NCBI GenBank assembly: GCA_019114265.1
Contig: DXFV01000008.1
Location: 95,406-159,405, forward strand
Direction: 5' to 3'
DNA: 64,000 nucleotides
Origin: Anaerofilum faecale
Lineage (GTDB): Bacteria; Bacillota; Clostridia; Oscillospirales; Ruminococcaceae
Shown here: positions 53,275 to 61,661 of the stretch, in pieces
Layout of the letters: every line of letters begins with the position of its first letter
Position numbering within the stretch: position 1 is the first letter of the stretch
Position numbers and translations under genes: made by a program
The notes under the pieces: generated by a model
What the model was told of the DNA's origin: nothing
The model's input: the letters and a program-made list of their open reading frames with translations, nothing else
Database searches by the model: none

Positions 53275-54184
53275 ATTTGTATGCGGCGAAGAGCAGACGG
53301 GCATGCGGCTGGACAAAGCCCTGCCTGCTTTTGTGCCGGAAATGACCCGGAGTGCTCTCAGCCAGCTGATTGAGGAAGAGATGGTGCTGCTGGACGGAAA
53401 GCCCGCCGCAAAAAGCACCAAGCTGCGGAGCGGCCAGCACATCCTTGTGCAGCGTCCGGACGCCCGCCCAACCGAAGCCCAGCCGGAAAACATCCCCCTC
53501 TCGATCGTGTATGAGGATGCGGATCTTCTGGTGGTGAACAAGCCGAAGGGGATGGTGGTCCATCCTGCTCCCGGTAACGAGAGCGGGACGCTGGTGAATG
53601 CGCTGCTGTGGCACTGCCAGGGGAGCCTGTCCGGGATCGGTGGCGAGCTTCGCCCGGGAATCGTACACCGTATCGACAAAAACACCAGCGGATTGCTGGT
53701 GGTGGCCAAAAACGACCAGGCCCATGTCTGCCTCTCTGCACAGATGGCCGAGCACAGCATTGCCCGCACCTATCAGGCAGTTGTGTACGGCGGCATGAAG
53801 GGGGACAGCGGTTTTGTGGAAGGCAACATCGGCCGCCACAAGCTGGACCGGAAAAAGATGGCGGTGGTCGCACAGGGCGGCAAGCCTGCCTATACCGCCT
53901 GGCAGGTGCTGGCGCGCTATCAGGGATTCACACACCTGCAGCTGCGCCTGAAAACCGGGCGTACCCATCAGATCCGCGTACATATGGCGAGCATCGGCCA
54001 TCCGGTTGCCGGCGATGATGTGTACGGTCCGCGCAATGTGATCCAAAGTCTTGGGGGGCAGTGCCTGCACGCCAAGACGCTGGGCTTCCTTCATCCGCGT
54101 ACCGGGGAGTATATGGAATTCGACTCAGAGCTGCCGGAGTATTTTACCCATTTTTTGCAAACGCTGAAAAGGACTCTCGAGTAA
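53261..54184 (+). CDS. rluD: 23S rRNA pseudouridine synthase RluD-type
   Basis: A 307-residue RluA-family enzyme with an N-terminal S4 domain (about 13-65, MRLDKALPAFVPEMTRSALSQ) and the catalytic D139 in VHRIDKNTSGLLVVAK; KTGRTHQIRVHMA follows. The position right after lspA is the common Gram-positive order. The ATG at 53261 overlaps lspA by 14 bases; the ATG at 53246 is an alternative. Confidence 0.92.
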   Translation: MEKLEFVCGEEQTGMRLDKALPAFVPEMTRSALSQLIEEEMVLLDGKPAAKSTKLRSGQHILVQRPDARPTEAQPENIPLSIVYEDADLLVVNKPKGMVVHPAPGNESGTLVNALLWHCQGSLSGIGGELRPGIVHRIDKNTSGLLVVAKNDQAHVCLSAQMAEHSIARTYQAVVYGGMKGDSGFVEGNIGRHKLDRKKMAVVAQGGKPAYTAWQVLARYQGFTHLQLRLKTGRTHQIRVHMASIGHPVAGDDVYGPRNVIQSLGGQCLHAKTLGFLHPRTGEYMEFDSELPEYFTHFLQTLKRTLE

Positions 54185-54186
54185 CG

Positions 54187-55005
54187 ATGAAACAATCTTT
54201 GAAGGACATCCTCGTCGTATGTGACATCGACAATACACTGATTACCGATACGATGGAGCTGCCGGCATGCAATCTGGAGATGATTCGCCTGTTTTGTACG
54301 CTGGGCGGCCATTTTACGGTTGCCTCCGGACGAACGCCTGCCTCCATCCGCACGGCGGTCCGCGATGTCCCCATCAACGCGCCGGTGATCGCGTGCGGCG
54401 GTGCGATGCTGCTGGATACCCAGACCGATGCGGTGCTGTACGCCAAACGGCTCAACGAAACGGCGGCCACCTGGCTGCTGAATGGGGTGCTGGAGCACTT
54501 TCCGGAGGTTGGCGCCGAGGTGATGACCGGCAGCGGCGAGATCTATATTGTCAACGCGTCTCCCTATACCGAAAAGCATATCCGCGACGAAAGCCTCTCC
54601 TGTGTATGGTGCCCGCCCGGAGAGGTGCCTTCGGGATGGCTGAAGGTGCTGTTTGCAGCCGAGCCGCAGCTGCTTGCACAGGTAAAACAGTACGTTGCAC
54701 AGCAGGTTTTTTCGGATATCCAACTGGTGGAAACAAATCGTGTCTATTATGAAATCATGCCAGAAAATGTGAACAAAGGGGAGTGTTTGCGGCTGTTATG
54801 CCAAAAAATGCAAATCCCTCTTGAAAATACCGTTGCAATCGGCGATTATTATAACGATATTGATTTGTTGAAAACTGCCGGACGATCGGTGGCGATGGGC
54901 AACGCACCGTGGGAAGTCAAGCAGGCTGCCGACGTTGTCACGGGCGATTGCCGGGACGGCGGTGTGGCATCCTATCTATATCAACTGATTAAAGAATACA
55001 CATGA
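54187..55005 (+). CDS. HAD-superfamily hydrolase (Cof type)
   Basis: A 272-residue phosphatase of the HAD IIB/Cof group: motif I CDIDNTLITD (about 13-22), motif II ASGRTPASIR, a large cap domain (about 80-190) and the motif III/IV region GDYYNDIDLLKTAG (about 221-234). Substrate unknown; typically sugar or nucleotide phosphates. It starts two bases after the rluD stop. The stretch 54721-54900 is clearly more AT-rich in codon choice than the first half. Confidence 0.85.
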   Translation: MKQSLKDILVVCDIDNTLITDTMELPACNLEMIRLFCTLGGHFTVASGRTPASIRTAVRDVPINAPVIACGGAMLLDTQTDAVLYAKRLNETAATWLLNGVLEHFPEVGAEVMTGSGEIYIVNASPYTEKHIRDESLSCVWCPPGEVPSGWLKVLFAAEPQLLAQVKQYVAQQVFSDIQLVETNRVYYEIMPENVNKGECLRLLCQKMQIPLENTVAIGDYYNDIDLLKTAGRSVAMGNAPWEVKQAADVVTGDCRDGGVASYLYQLIKEYT

Positions 55006-55017
55006 GGTGGAACAACG

Positions 55018-55863
55018 ATGGAGCAATCCCGTAAAAGAGAGCTGCAAAAACGTGCGAATCTGGTCCGCCAGGGAGTGATCGAGGCTACTTATCATGCCAA
55101 GAGCGGTCATCCTGGCGGTTCGCTGTCGGTATCCGATGTGCTGACCTATCTGTACTATGTGCAGATGAATGTGGACCCGGCCAATCCCAAGTGGGAAGAC
55201 CGCGACCGTCTGGTCTTGTCCAAGGGACATTGCTGCCCGGCGCTGTATTCGGTGCTGGCCCAGAAAGGATATTTCGACCGCGCACAGCTGCAGAAGCTCC
55301 GCCATGTGGGAGCGATGCTGCAGGGCCATCCCGACATGAAAACGGTTCCCGGCGTGGATATGAGCTCCGGCAGCCTGGGGCAGGGCATCTCTGCCGCCTG
55401 CGGTATGGCGATGGCTGCAAAGCTGTCCGGCAAGAAATGGCGCACCTACGCGATCCTGGGCGACGGCGAGCTGCAGGAAGGCCAGGTGTGGGAGGCGGCG
55501 ATGTTTGCCGGTTTCCGTAAGCTGGACAACCTGATCGCCATTGTGGACAACAACAACCTGCAGATCGACGGCAAGGTCAGCGACGTCTGCTCGGTCTATC
55601 CGATCGAGGACAAGTTCGTGGCCTTTGGCTGGCATGCCATCACGGTGGACGCACACGACTTCGACAGTCTGGAAGCCGGTTTCCAGGAAGCGATGACGAT
55701 CACCGGCAAGCCGGTGGTGCTGGTGCAGCGCTCGGTGAAGGGCAAGGGTGTATCCTTTATGGAAAATCAGGCTGGTTGGCACGGCAAGGCCACCAACGCC
55801 GAGGAATATGAAAAGGCAATGGCCGAACTGAAGGCCGCCTATGCGCAGCTGGAGGTAGAATAA
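55018..55863 (+). CDS. Transketolase, N-terminal (thiamine-binding) subunit
   Basis: A 281-residue protein matching the first third of transketolase: HPGGSLSVSDVLTYLYY, LSKGHCCPALYSVLA and the thiamine diphosphate motif GDGELQEGQVWEAAMFA...NN (about 151-180). It works with the C-terminal subunit encoded next. The pair would shuttle C2 units in the non-oxidative pentose phosphate pathway. The ATG at 55018 follows TGAGGTGGAAC. Confidence 0.94.
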   Translation: MEQSRKRELQKRANLVRQGVIEATYHAKSGHPGGSLSVSDVLTYLYYVQMNVDPANPKWEDRDRLVLSKGHCCPALYSVLAQKGYFDRAQLQKLRHVGAMLQGHPDMKTVPGVDMSSGSLGQGISAACGMAMAAKLSGKKWRTYAILGDGELQEGQVWEAAMFAGFRKLDNLIAIVDNNNLQIDGKVSDVCSVYPIEDKFVAFGWHAITVDAHDFDSLEAGFQEAMTITGKPVVLVQRSVKGKGVSFMENQAGWHGKATNAEEYEKAMAELKAAYAQLEVE

Positions 55864-55864
55864 A

Positions 55865-56809
55865 ATGGCAGAAACCAAGCGTATCGCGACCCGTGACAGT
55901 TATGGCCGTGCGCTGGCTGAACTGGGCCGTGAAAATGAAAACATTGTTGTGCTGGACGCCGATCTGGCGGATTCCACCCGGACCAGCGTGTTCCGCAAGG
56001 AGTTCCCCGAGCGCCACATCGACTGCGGCATCGCGGAAGCCAACATGATGTGCATCGCCGCCGGCCTGGCCGCCAGCGGAAAGATCCCCTTTGCTTCCAC
56101 CTTTGCGATGTTCGCGGCGGGCCGTGCCTACGAGCAGATCCGCAACTCGATCGGATATCCGCATCTGAATGTGAAGGTGTGCGCAAGCCACGCCGGTATT
56201 TCGGTGGGCGAAGACGGCGCCACCCATCAGTGCAACGAGGATATGCTGCTGATGCGCAGCATTCCCGGCATGGTGGTGATCAACCCGTCCGACGATGTGG
56301 AAGCGCGCGCTGCGGTGCGTGCCGCCGCGGAGTATGATGGCCCGGTGTATATCCGCCTGGGCCGTCTGGCGGTTCCTGTTGTGAACGACGAGGAGACCTT
56401 CCAGTTTGAGATCGGAAAGACTGTAAAGCTGCGGGAAGGCGCCGATGTGACCATCATGGCCACCGGTCTGATGGTGGAGCGCGCCCTGCTGGCCGCCGAC
56501 CGGCTGGCTGCGGAAGGCATTCATGCCCGTGTGCTGGATGTGCACACCATCAAGCCGATCGACCGCGAGGCTGTTCTGGCTGCTGCCCGTGAGACCGGCG
56601 GGATCGTCACTGCCGAGGAGCACAGTGTGATCGGCGGGCTGTACAGCGCTGTCTGTGAGGTGGTGTGCGCCGAGGCTCCCTGCAAGGTGGCTCCGGTCGC
56701 GATCATGGATCAGTTCGGCACGTCCGGCCCTGCTCTGGAGCTGCTGGAAGTGTATGGCCTGACAGCGGACAACATTGTCGTCAAAGCGCGCGCGCTGGCC
56801 GCGAAATAA
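55865..56809 (+). CDS. Transketolase, C-terminal subunit
   Basis: A 314-residue protein with the pyrimidine-binding domain (VVLDADLADSTRT, FPERHIDCGIAEANM, PFASTFAMFAAGRAYEQIRNS in pieces) that supplies the catalytic Glu (E in GIAEANM), and the transketolase C domain (about 190-314). Split transketolases are common in Clostridia and archaea. It begins one base after its partner stops and is followed by a terminator. Confidence 0.94.
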   Translation: MAETKRIATRDSYGRALAELGRENENIVVLDADLADSTRTSVFRKEFPERHIDCGIAEANMMCIAAGLAASGKIPFASTFAMFAAGRAYEQIRNSIGYPHLNVKVCASHAGISVGEDGATHQCNEDMLLMRSIPGMVVINPSDDVEARAAVRAAAEYDGPVYIRLGRLAVPVVNDEETFQFEIGKTVKLREGADVTIMATGLMVERALLAADRLAAEGIHARVLDVHTIKPIDREAVLAAARETGGIVTAEEHSVIGGLYSAVCEVVCAEAPCKVAPVAIMDQFGTSGPALELLEVYGLTADNIVVKARALAAK

Positions 56810-56820
56810 AACGTCTTTTG

Positions 56821-56854
56821 GCCTCGTGCGCTATGGTGGTGTGCGAGGCTTTTT
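56821..56854 (+). terminator. Terminator after the transketolase pair
   Basis: GCCTCG (56821-56826) pairs with CGAGGC (56844-56849), extended by G-T pairs, and TTTTT follows (56850-56854). Confidence 0.75.
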
Positions 56855-56879
56855 GCGTAAATTTTACATTTCTCGCGAG

Positions 56880-56907
56880 TGCATCGGAATGGAATACATG
56901 GTATAAT
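56880..56907 (+). promoter_or_regulatory. comEA-ppk promoter
   Basis: TATAAT (56902-56907) with extended TG (56899-56900); the -35 (TGCATC, about 56880-56885) is weak. It lies 33 bases before the ATG at 56941. Confidence 0.6.
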
Positions 56908-56940
56908 ATAAACGTATATGCACAGAAAACGGAGGGGTGT

Positions 56941-57264
56941 ATGCGGACAAAACTGTTTTTGGCCTCTGCGGCGGCAGGCGTGCTGATCGTGGCTGCCGGT
57001 CTTGTGTCGGCGGCGCCCTATCAGACTGCGGTGCCGGAGTGCGGGGATATTGTCCAGCAGGCCGGCCGCAAGCTCTGTCTCGACACGGTGGTTCCCGGCC
57101 AGCTGATGTGCCTGCCCGAAATAGGAGAGAAGCGGGCGGCACAGATCATCGAGCTGCGCGACAGCGAACCTCGTGTGACCCTGCAGGATCTGGAACCGAT
57201 CTCCGGTATTTCACAGCGTATGGTGGACCTTTGGAAGGTTTATTTCTGTACACAAAACGAATAA
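56941..57264 (+). CDS. comEA: Short ComEA-like helix-hairpin-helix protein
   Basis: A 107-residue protein: N-terminal signal/anchor (about 4-26, KLFLASAAAGVLIVAAGLV), then a single HhH pair (about 48-100: LCLDTVVPGQLMCLPEIGEKRAAQIIELRDSEP in pieces, LEPISGISQRMVDLWKVY). ComEA binds DNA outside the membrane for uptake; this version lacks the usual SLBB domain, so DNA uptake is uncertain. The ATG at 56941 follows GGAGGGGTGT. ppk starts 13 bases later. Confidence 0.8.
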   Translation: MRTKLFLASAAAGVLIVAAGLVSAAPYQTAVPECGDIVQQAGRKLCLDTVVPGQLMCLPEIGEKRAAQIIELRDSEPRVTLQDLEPISGISQRMVDLWKVYFCTQNE

Positions 57265-57277
57265 GGCGGGAAAATCT

Positions 57278-59443
57278 ATGAGTAGCAAACCGGACAACAG
57301 CATTTTCATTGACCGCGAGTTGAGCTGGTTGGATTTCAATCACAGAGTGCTTGCGCTTGCCAAGGACAAGGATGTGCCGTTGGGAGAGCAGCTGAAGTTT
57401 GCGGCGATCTACGGCAGCAATCTGGACGAGTTTTTCATGGTGCGTGTGGGTTCGCTGTACGATCAGCTGTTTCTCAAAGACAAGGACAGCAAGAATCAGC
57501 ACAGCGAGCTGACGCGCCAGCTGAACCACATTATGGAAAAGACGGCGGCGCTGCAGCAGGTGTGCGACAACATCACGGCGCGGCTGTATACCAATCTGGA
57601 AAAACAGGGCTATAAGAAGATCAACTTCGACGATCTCAGCAAGGACGCGGAACGGTTCTGGAAAAAATACTTTATCAATGAGATTTTCCCGGTTCTGTCG
57701 CCGCAGGTGATCGACCGGCGCCATCCGTTCCCCTTCCTGCGCAATCAGGAGATCTATCTGGGGTGCGCGCTGCGCGGCAAGAACGATACCGCGATGTCGT
57801 ATGGCGTAGTGCCCATCAGCTCCCAGTTTGAGCGCCTCATCCTGATCCGGGACGGCTCTGTGCAGACGTTCGCTCTGGTGGAGGAGCTCATCCTGCATTT
57901 CGCCCATCATATTTTTGAAAAGAACAGCATCCAATCCCGCTGCCTGTTCCGGGTCACCCGGAGCGCCGACATCACGATGGATGAAGCGATGTTCGACCAG
58001 GACATCGACTACCGCGAAGTGATGGGCGAGCTGCTGAAAAAGCGGCGCAAACTGGCGGCGGTCCGGCTGCAGACCTGGCCCGGCAGCGGCGGCCCGGTGC
58101 AGACCTTCCTGTGCCAGAAGCTGCAGCTGCCTGCAAATCAGTGCTTTGCTCAGCAGTCCTCGATGGATCTGTCGTTTTTCTTCCGCCTGTCCAGCCGCAT
58201 CGCGCAGGACAACCGCCCCGAACTGGCCTATCCCCCTGCAAAGCCGATGCAGGCGCCGGCGGATTTCCGCCTCAGCCAGGCCGTGCAGAGCCGCGACGTT
58301 CTCATCGCTTATCCCTACCAGAGCATGCGCCCCTTTATCCAGATGCTGGAGGAGGCGGCGGCAGATCCCGAAGTGATCTCCATCAAGATGACCCTCTATC
58401 GGGTGGCGCGGGATTCCAAAATCGTGCAGGCTTTGATTTCCGCGGCGGAAAACGGCAAGGAAGTTGTGACCATCGTGGAGCTGCGCGCCCGCTTTGACGA
58501 GCAGAACAACATCGATTGGTCCAAGCAGCTGGAAAAGGCCGGCTGTACGGTGATTTATGGGTTCACGGATTATAAGGTGCATTCCAAACTGACCCTGATC
58601 ACCAAAAAGAAGGGGACCCATTACGAATACATCAGCCAGATCGGCACCGGCAACTACAACGAAAAGACCAGCGAGCAGTATACCGACCTGTCCTTCGTCA
58701 CCTCCGATCACACCATCGGCGAAGAAGTGGCAGCCGTGTTCAACAATCTCGCGGTGGAGCGCCTGACCGACCATGTGGATGAACTGCTGGTGGCGCCGCT
58801 CTGCTTCAAGAGCGTCCTGATCAACGAGCTGCAGCAGGAGATCGACGCCTGCAAGGAGGGAAAACCGGGACGTGCGATCCTGAAATGCAATTCCATGAAC
58901 GACCCCGAGATCATCGAAAAGCTGCAGGAAGCCTCCTGCGCCGGTGTGCCGGTGGATATGATTATCCGCGGGATCTGCTGTATGCGTGCGGGTGTGCCGG
59001 GAATGACGGAAAACATCCGCGTGCGCAGCATCGTGGGCCGCTATCTGGAGCACAGCCGGATCTACTGCTTTGGACAGGGCGAGCGGATGCGTGTGTATAT
59101 CGCGTCGGGCGATTTCCTCACCCGCAATACCGAGCGCCGCGTGGAAGTGGGCGTCCGTGTGCGCGACAGCGAGCTGGCGATGCGTCTGATGAAGATGCTG
59201 CAGCTGCAGTTGGACGACAATGTGAATGCCCGTGTCATGCAGGCTGACGGCAGCTATACCAAGGTGAAGCGGACCGGCGAAGAGCCGGTGGTGGACAGCC
59301 AGATGGCGATGTATGCGCTGCTGGAAGATGCCTGGCCGCAGCCTGCGGCCAAAACGGTCAAAGTCAAGGCGCGCGTGCGCCCGGAGGGAAAGGCTCCAAG
59401 CGGCGTTCGCGCTGTGCTCAGCCGGCTGTTTGGCAAAAAGTGA
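57278..59443 (+). CDS. ppk: Polyphosphate kinase 1
   Basis: A 721-residue PPK1. The start IDRELSWLDFNHRVL is typical; the autophosphorylated His is H435 (TDYKVHSKLTLIT), with ARFDEQNNIDWSKQLEKAG just before and a second conserved His in YLEHSRIYCFG near the C-terminus. It makes long-chain polyphosphate from ATP. The C-terminal 40 residues are a basic tail (KVKARVRPEGK). The ATG at 57278 follows AAGGCGGGAAA. Confidence 0.96.
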   Translation: MSSKPDNSIFIDRELSWLDFNHRVLALAKDKDVPLGEQLKFAAIYGSNLDEFFMVRVGSLYDQLFLKDKDSKNQHSELTRQLNHIMEKTAALQQVCDNITARLYTNLEKQGYKKINFDDLSKDAERFWKKYFINEIFPVLSPQVIDRRHPFPFLRNQEIYLGCALRGKNDTAMSYGVVPISSQFERLILIRDGSVQTFALVEELILHFAHHIFEKNSIQSRCLFRVTRSADITMDEAMFDQDIDYREVMGELLKKRRKLAAVRLQTWPGSGGPVQTFLCQKLQLPANQCFAQQSSMDLSFFFRLSSRIAQDNRPELAYPPAKPMQAPADFRLSQAVQSRDVLIAYPYQSMRPFIQMLEEAAADPEVISIKMTLYRVARDSKIVQALISAAENGKEVVTIVELRARFDEQNNIDWSKQLEKAGCTVIYGFTDYKVHSKLTLITKKKGTHYEYISQIGTGNYNEKTSEQYTDLSFVTSDHTIGEEVAAVFNNLAVERLTDHVDELLVAPLCFKSVLINELQQEIDACKEGKPGRAILKCNSMNDPEIIEKLQEASCAGVPVDMIIRGICCMRAGVPGMTENIRVRSIVGRYLEHSRIYCFGQGERMRVYIASGDFLTRNTERRVEVGVRVRDSELAMRLMKMLQLQLDDNVNARVMQADGSYTKVKRTGEEPVVDSQMAMYALLEDAWPQPAAKTVKVKARVRPEGKAPSGVRAVLSRLFGKK

Positions 59444-59480
59444 CCTGACACCGAACAGACAAAGTCATTTGCGGAATACA

Positions 59481-59523
59481 GACCCTTATCTCCTTCCAGG
59501 ATACGGAAAAGGGGATAAGGGTC
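59481..59523 (+). promoter_or_regulatory. 15-bp hairpin after ppk
   Basis: GACCCTTATCTCCTT (59481-59495) pairs with AAGGGGATAAGGGTC (59509-59523) with one G-T pair and a 13-base loop. There is no T run, so it may be a processing or mRNA 3' stabilising element rather than a terminator. Confidence 0.5.
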
Positions 59524-59553
59524 CTTGCAATTTGGAGATTCTGTCGATTTTGC

Positions 59554-59582
59554 TTGACTTTACCGCCAAAGGCACGTACCAT
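59554..59582 (+). promoter_or_regulatory. Promoter of the AI-2E-family exporter gene
   Basis: TTGACT (59554-59559), a 17-base spacer and TACCAT (59577-59582), 51 bases before the ATG. The -10 is imperfect. Confidence 0.5.
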
Positions 59583-59632
59583 AAAAACAGGCGATCGATC
59601 CCATCCTGTGATCGTCGGAAAGAGGGAAAGCA

Positions 59633-60778
59633 ATGGAATTCCGTACAAAAAAATGGCGCGGTGCGGCAGGGCTGATCGTTCTTGCCTTTGTGCTGTATTG
59701 CGCCGCACAAAATCTGGAGGCAATCGGGAAAGGAATCGGCATGCTGTTCGGCTTTGCCCAGCCGATTCTGGTCGGCTGCTGCATCGCGTTCGTATTGAAT
59801 ATTCCCATGTCCGCCATCGAGGGATATCTGCGGCACACACGCTGGCGCTGGCTCAAACGCTGGAGCAGGGCTTTCAGCCTGATCGGCGCTGTGGTGTTCA
59901 TTGCAGCCGCATTGGGCCTGGTGGTTGCGCTGGTTGTGCCGGAGCTCACCAACACCGTACAGCTGCTTGCCAGTGAGATCCCCAAATTCTGGGGCTGGAT
60001 CCAGAAGTGGATGCTGGAAAACGAAGAGATGTACCCTGCGGTGAGAGAGTGGATCGTTGGGCTTTCGATCAACTGGGAGCAGCTGGGGAAGCAAGTGTTT
60101 CAGGCTCTCACCAGCGGCGTTTCGGGCGTTTTAGGCGGAACGGTCGCCGTGATTTCGGGAGTGTTCACCGGAGTGGTCAATGGCGTTGTGGCCTTTATTA
60201 TCAGCATCTATATCCTGCTGGACAAGGAACGCCTGGGCCGCCAGTTCTGCCGCGTTCTGCATGCATTTTTTGCACCCCGCTTTGAATCGTATCTGCTTCA
60301 TATCGGCTCGATTGCACATCGTTCCTTCTCGAACTTTATTGTTGGCCAGTGCACAGAGGCGGTGATTCTCGGCTGCCTGTGTGCCGGCGGTATGGCGCTG
60401 CTGCGTATGCCGTATGCGCCGATGGTGGGCGCCATGGTGGGCGTCACTGCTTTGATCCCGGTCGTGGGCGCTTTCATCGGCGCCACAGTGGGTGTTTTCA
60501 TGATTATGATGCAGTCGCCGCTGCAGGCGATTGGCTTTGTGATCTTCTTGATCGTTTTGCAGCAGATCGAAGGCAACCTCATTTATCCGCGCGTGGTGGG
60601 GTCCAGTGTGGGACTGCCGGCGCTGTGGGTGCTGGTGGCTGTCACGATCGGCGGCGGCATCAGCGGTATCGGCGGTATGCTGTTCAGCGTGCCGATCGCC
60701 AGCGTGCTCTATACCCTGCTGCGGGAATATACCAATAAACGCAACGAGCGAAAAGCAAAAAGCAGCTCGGCGGATTGA
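59633..60778 (+). CDS. AI-2E-family transporter
   Basis: A 381-residue membrane protein of the AI-2E exporter family (formerly UPF0118). Seven or eight helices are visible, with a large soluble loop between helices 3 and 4 (about 105-165) and conserved family features (PILVGCCIAFVLNIPM, ALIPVVGAFIGA, QQIEGNLIYPRVVGSSVGLPALWVL in pieces). Members have been linked to AI-2 export or Na+/H+ exchange; neither can be assigned. The ATG at 59633 follows AGAGGGAAAG. Confidence 0.88.
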   Translation: MEFRTKKWRGAAGLIVLAFVLYCAAQNLEAIGKGIGMLFGFAQPILVGCCIAFVLNIPMSAIEGYLRHTRWRWLKRWSRAFSLIGAVVFIAAALGLVVALVVPELTNTVQLLASEIPKFWGWIQKWMLENEEMYPAVREWIVGLSINWEQLGKQVFQALTSGVSGVLGGTVAVISGVFTGVVNGVVAFIISIYILLDKERLGRQFCRVLHAFFAPRFESYLLHIGSIAHRSFSNFIVGQCTEAVILGCLCAGGMALLRMPYAPMVGAMVGVTALIPVVGAFIGATVGVFMIMMQSPLQAIGFVIFLIVLQQIEGNLIYPRVVGSSVGLPALWVLVAVTIGGGISGIGGMLFSVPIASVLYTLLREYTNKRNERKAKSSSAD

Positions 60779-60815
60779 TTTGACCGCTTGCTTTTGCTCT
60801 TCACAATGAAACCGG

Positions 60816-60863
60816 AAACAGCCGGATGTCTGTGGGTTTGGCCAGACATCCGGCTGTTTTTTT
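60816..60863 (+). terminator. Strong terminator after the AI-2E-family gene
   Basis: AAACAGCCGGATGTCTG (60816-60832) is perfectly complementary to CAGACATCCGGCTGTTT (60843-60859), with seven T residues at 60857-60863. Confidence 0.95.
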
Positions 60864-60956
60864 GCAGCGCTCCATTCTTCTGCAGTCTCTTTTTTTGCCA
60901 AAAGCGAGATTCGGTATTTTCGCAGAAAACGTGGATAAAATGTACAATATTCGTAA

Positions 60957-60981
60957 TTATAGTACGTATATAGGACTATAT
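60957..60981 (+). promoter_or_regulatory. Inverted repeat ahead of the HTH gene, candidate operator
   Basis: TATAGT (60958-60963) and ACTATA (60975-60980) form an inverted repeat with an 11-base spacer, in an AT-rich stretch 40 bases upstream of the HTH gene. It may be an autoregulatory site. Promoter elements in this stretch are ambiguous. Confidence 0.4.
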
Positions 60982-61019
60982 TTCCATAAATGTATACAAT
61001 AAGAGTTTGGAGGGATACG

Positions 61020-61289
61020 ATGATTAAAAACCATTTATCCAGACTGCTCGGAGAAAGAAGATGGACCCAGGCACAGCTGGCCCGCGAGACCGGGATCCGG
61101 CGTGCAACCATCAATGAGCTGTATAACGAGCTTGCCGATCGTGTGAGCTTAGAGCATCTGGACCGAATCTGCGAAGCGCTGGACTGCGACATCACGCAGC
61201 TGCTGGAATACATTCCCAATACACAGCGCAAAACAGGGCAAGACCTTATTGTGGAAGAACATGGCAATCGGCACAATCCGAAAAAATAA
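61020..61289 (+). CDS. Small Cro/C1-type helix-turn-helix regulator
   Basis: An 89-residue protein. The HTH lies at about 15-60 (WTQAQLARETGIRRATINELYN, LEHLDRICEALDCDITQLLEY in pieces), the YozG/HTH_26 type with a short polar tail (QDLIVEEHGNRHNPKK). No ligand domain. The ATG at 61020 follows TTTGGAGGGA. It stands alone after a strong terminator, ahead of surface-polysaccharide genes that it might control. Confidence 0.82.
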   Translation: MIKNHLSRLLGERRWTQAQLARETGIRRATINELYNELADRVSLEHLDRICEALDCDITQLLEYIPNTQRKTGQDLIVEEHGNRHNPKK

Positions 61290-61652
61290 GATGGCAAACT
61301 TTTTGCGAAGCACAGAATTTTGCAAATTCTGGTAGTTTCATGGAGTTTGAAAAACGTATGATATAATGATGGAGATGCGCAAGAAATGTATATGTTGAAT
61401 CTTGAAAAAACCGGACTGTATACTTTGAACAGATAGGCAGCTGCTCCGTCTATGGAGAATTGAAATGTCGTGCAGCAGCGTGCCGCTGAACAGAGTGGGG
61501 TCAAGGATAGATCCTGTATCCCGAAAACGGCTCATGCTGCGAAAACCTGTGTTTATAGGGCCTGCACCAAATTGCTTGGGAAAGCGATTGCGCAAAGCGG
61601 AAGATTTGTCTGAGGATTTTGGTGGGCTGTAAAAAATTGCATCTTTCTTGAG
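61290..61652. other. 363-base gap without a convincing gene
   Basis: The gap is more AT-rich than the rest. It holds a hairpin (CAGAATTT/AAATTCTG, 61313-61331) and a TATAAT with extended TG (61362-61367) pointing right, about 300 bases before the next gene. Short open frames exist (61465-61632 on plus, 61338-61595 on minus) but have no ribosome site or recognisable product. A long leader or decayed gene is possible. Confidence 0.5.
61362..61367 (+). promoter_or_regulatory. Possible promoter for the pyruvyl transferase-like gene
   Basis: An extended -10, TGATATAAT (61359-61367), without a clear -35. If used, the leader is about 290 bases. Confidence 0.45.
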
Positions 61653-61661
61653 GTGATCGTA

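Noticed and set aside
61338..61595. An 85-codon minus-strand frame in the same gap
   Set aside because: No ribosome site and no recognisable domain; opposite to the direction of the flanking genes.
61465..61632. A 55-codon plus-strand frame in the gap before the pyruvyl transferase-like gene
   Set aside because: No ribosome site, no recognisable sequence, and it lies downstream of the putative promoter as leader RNA.
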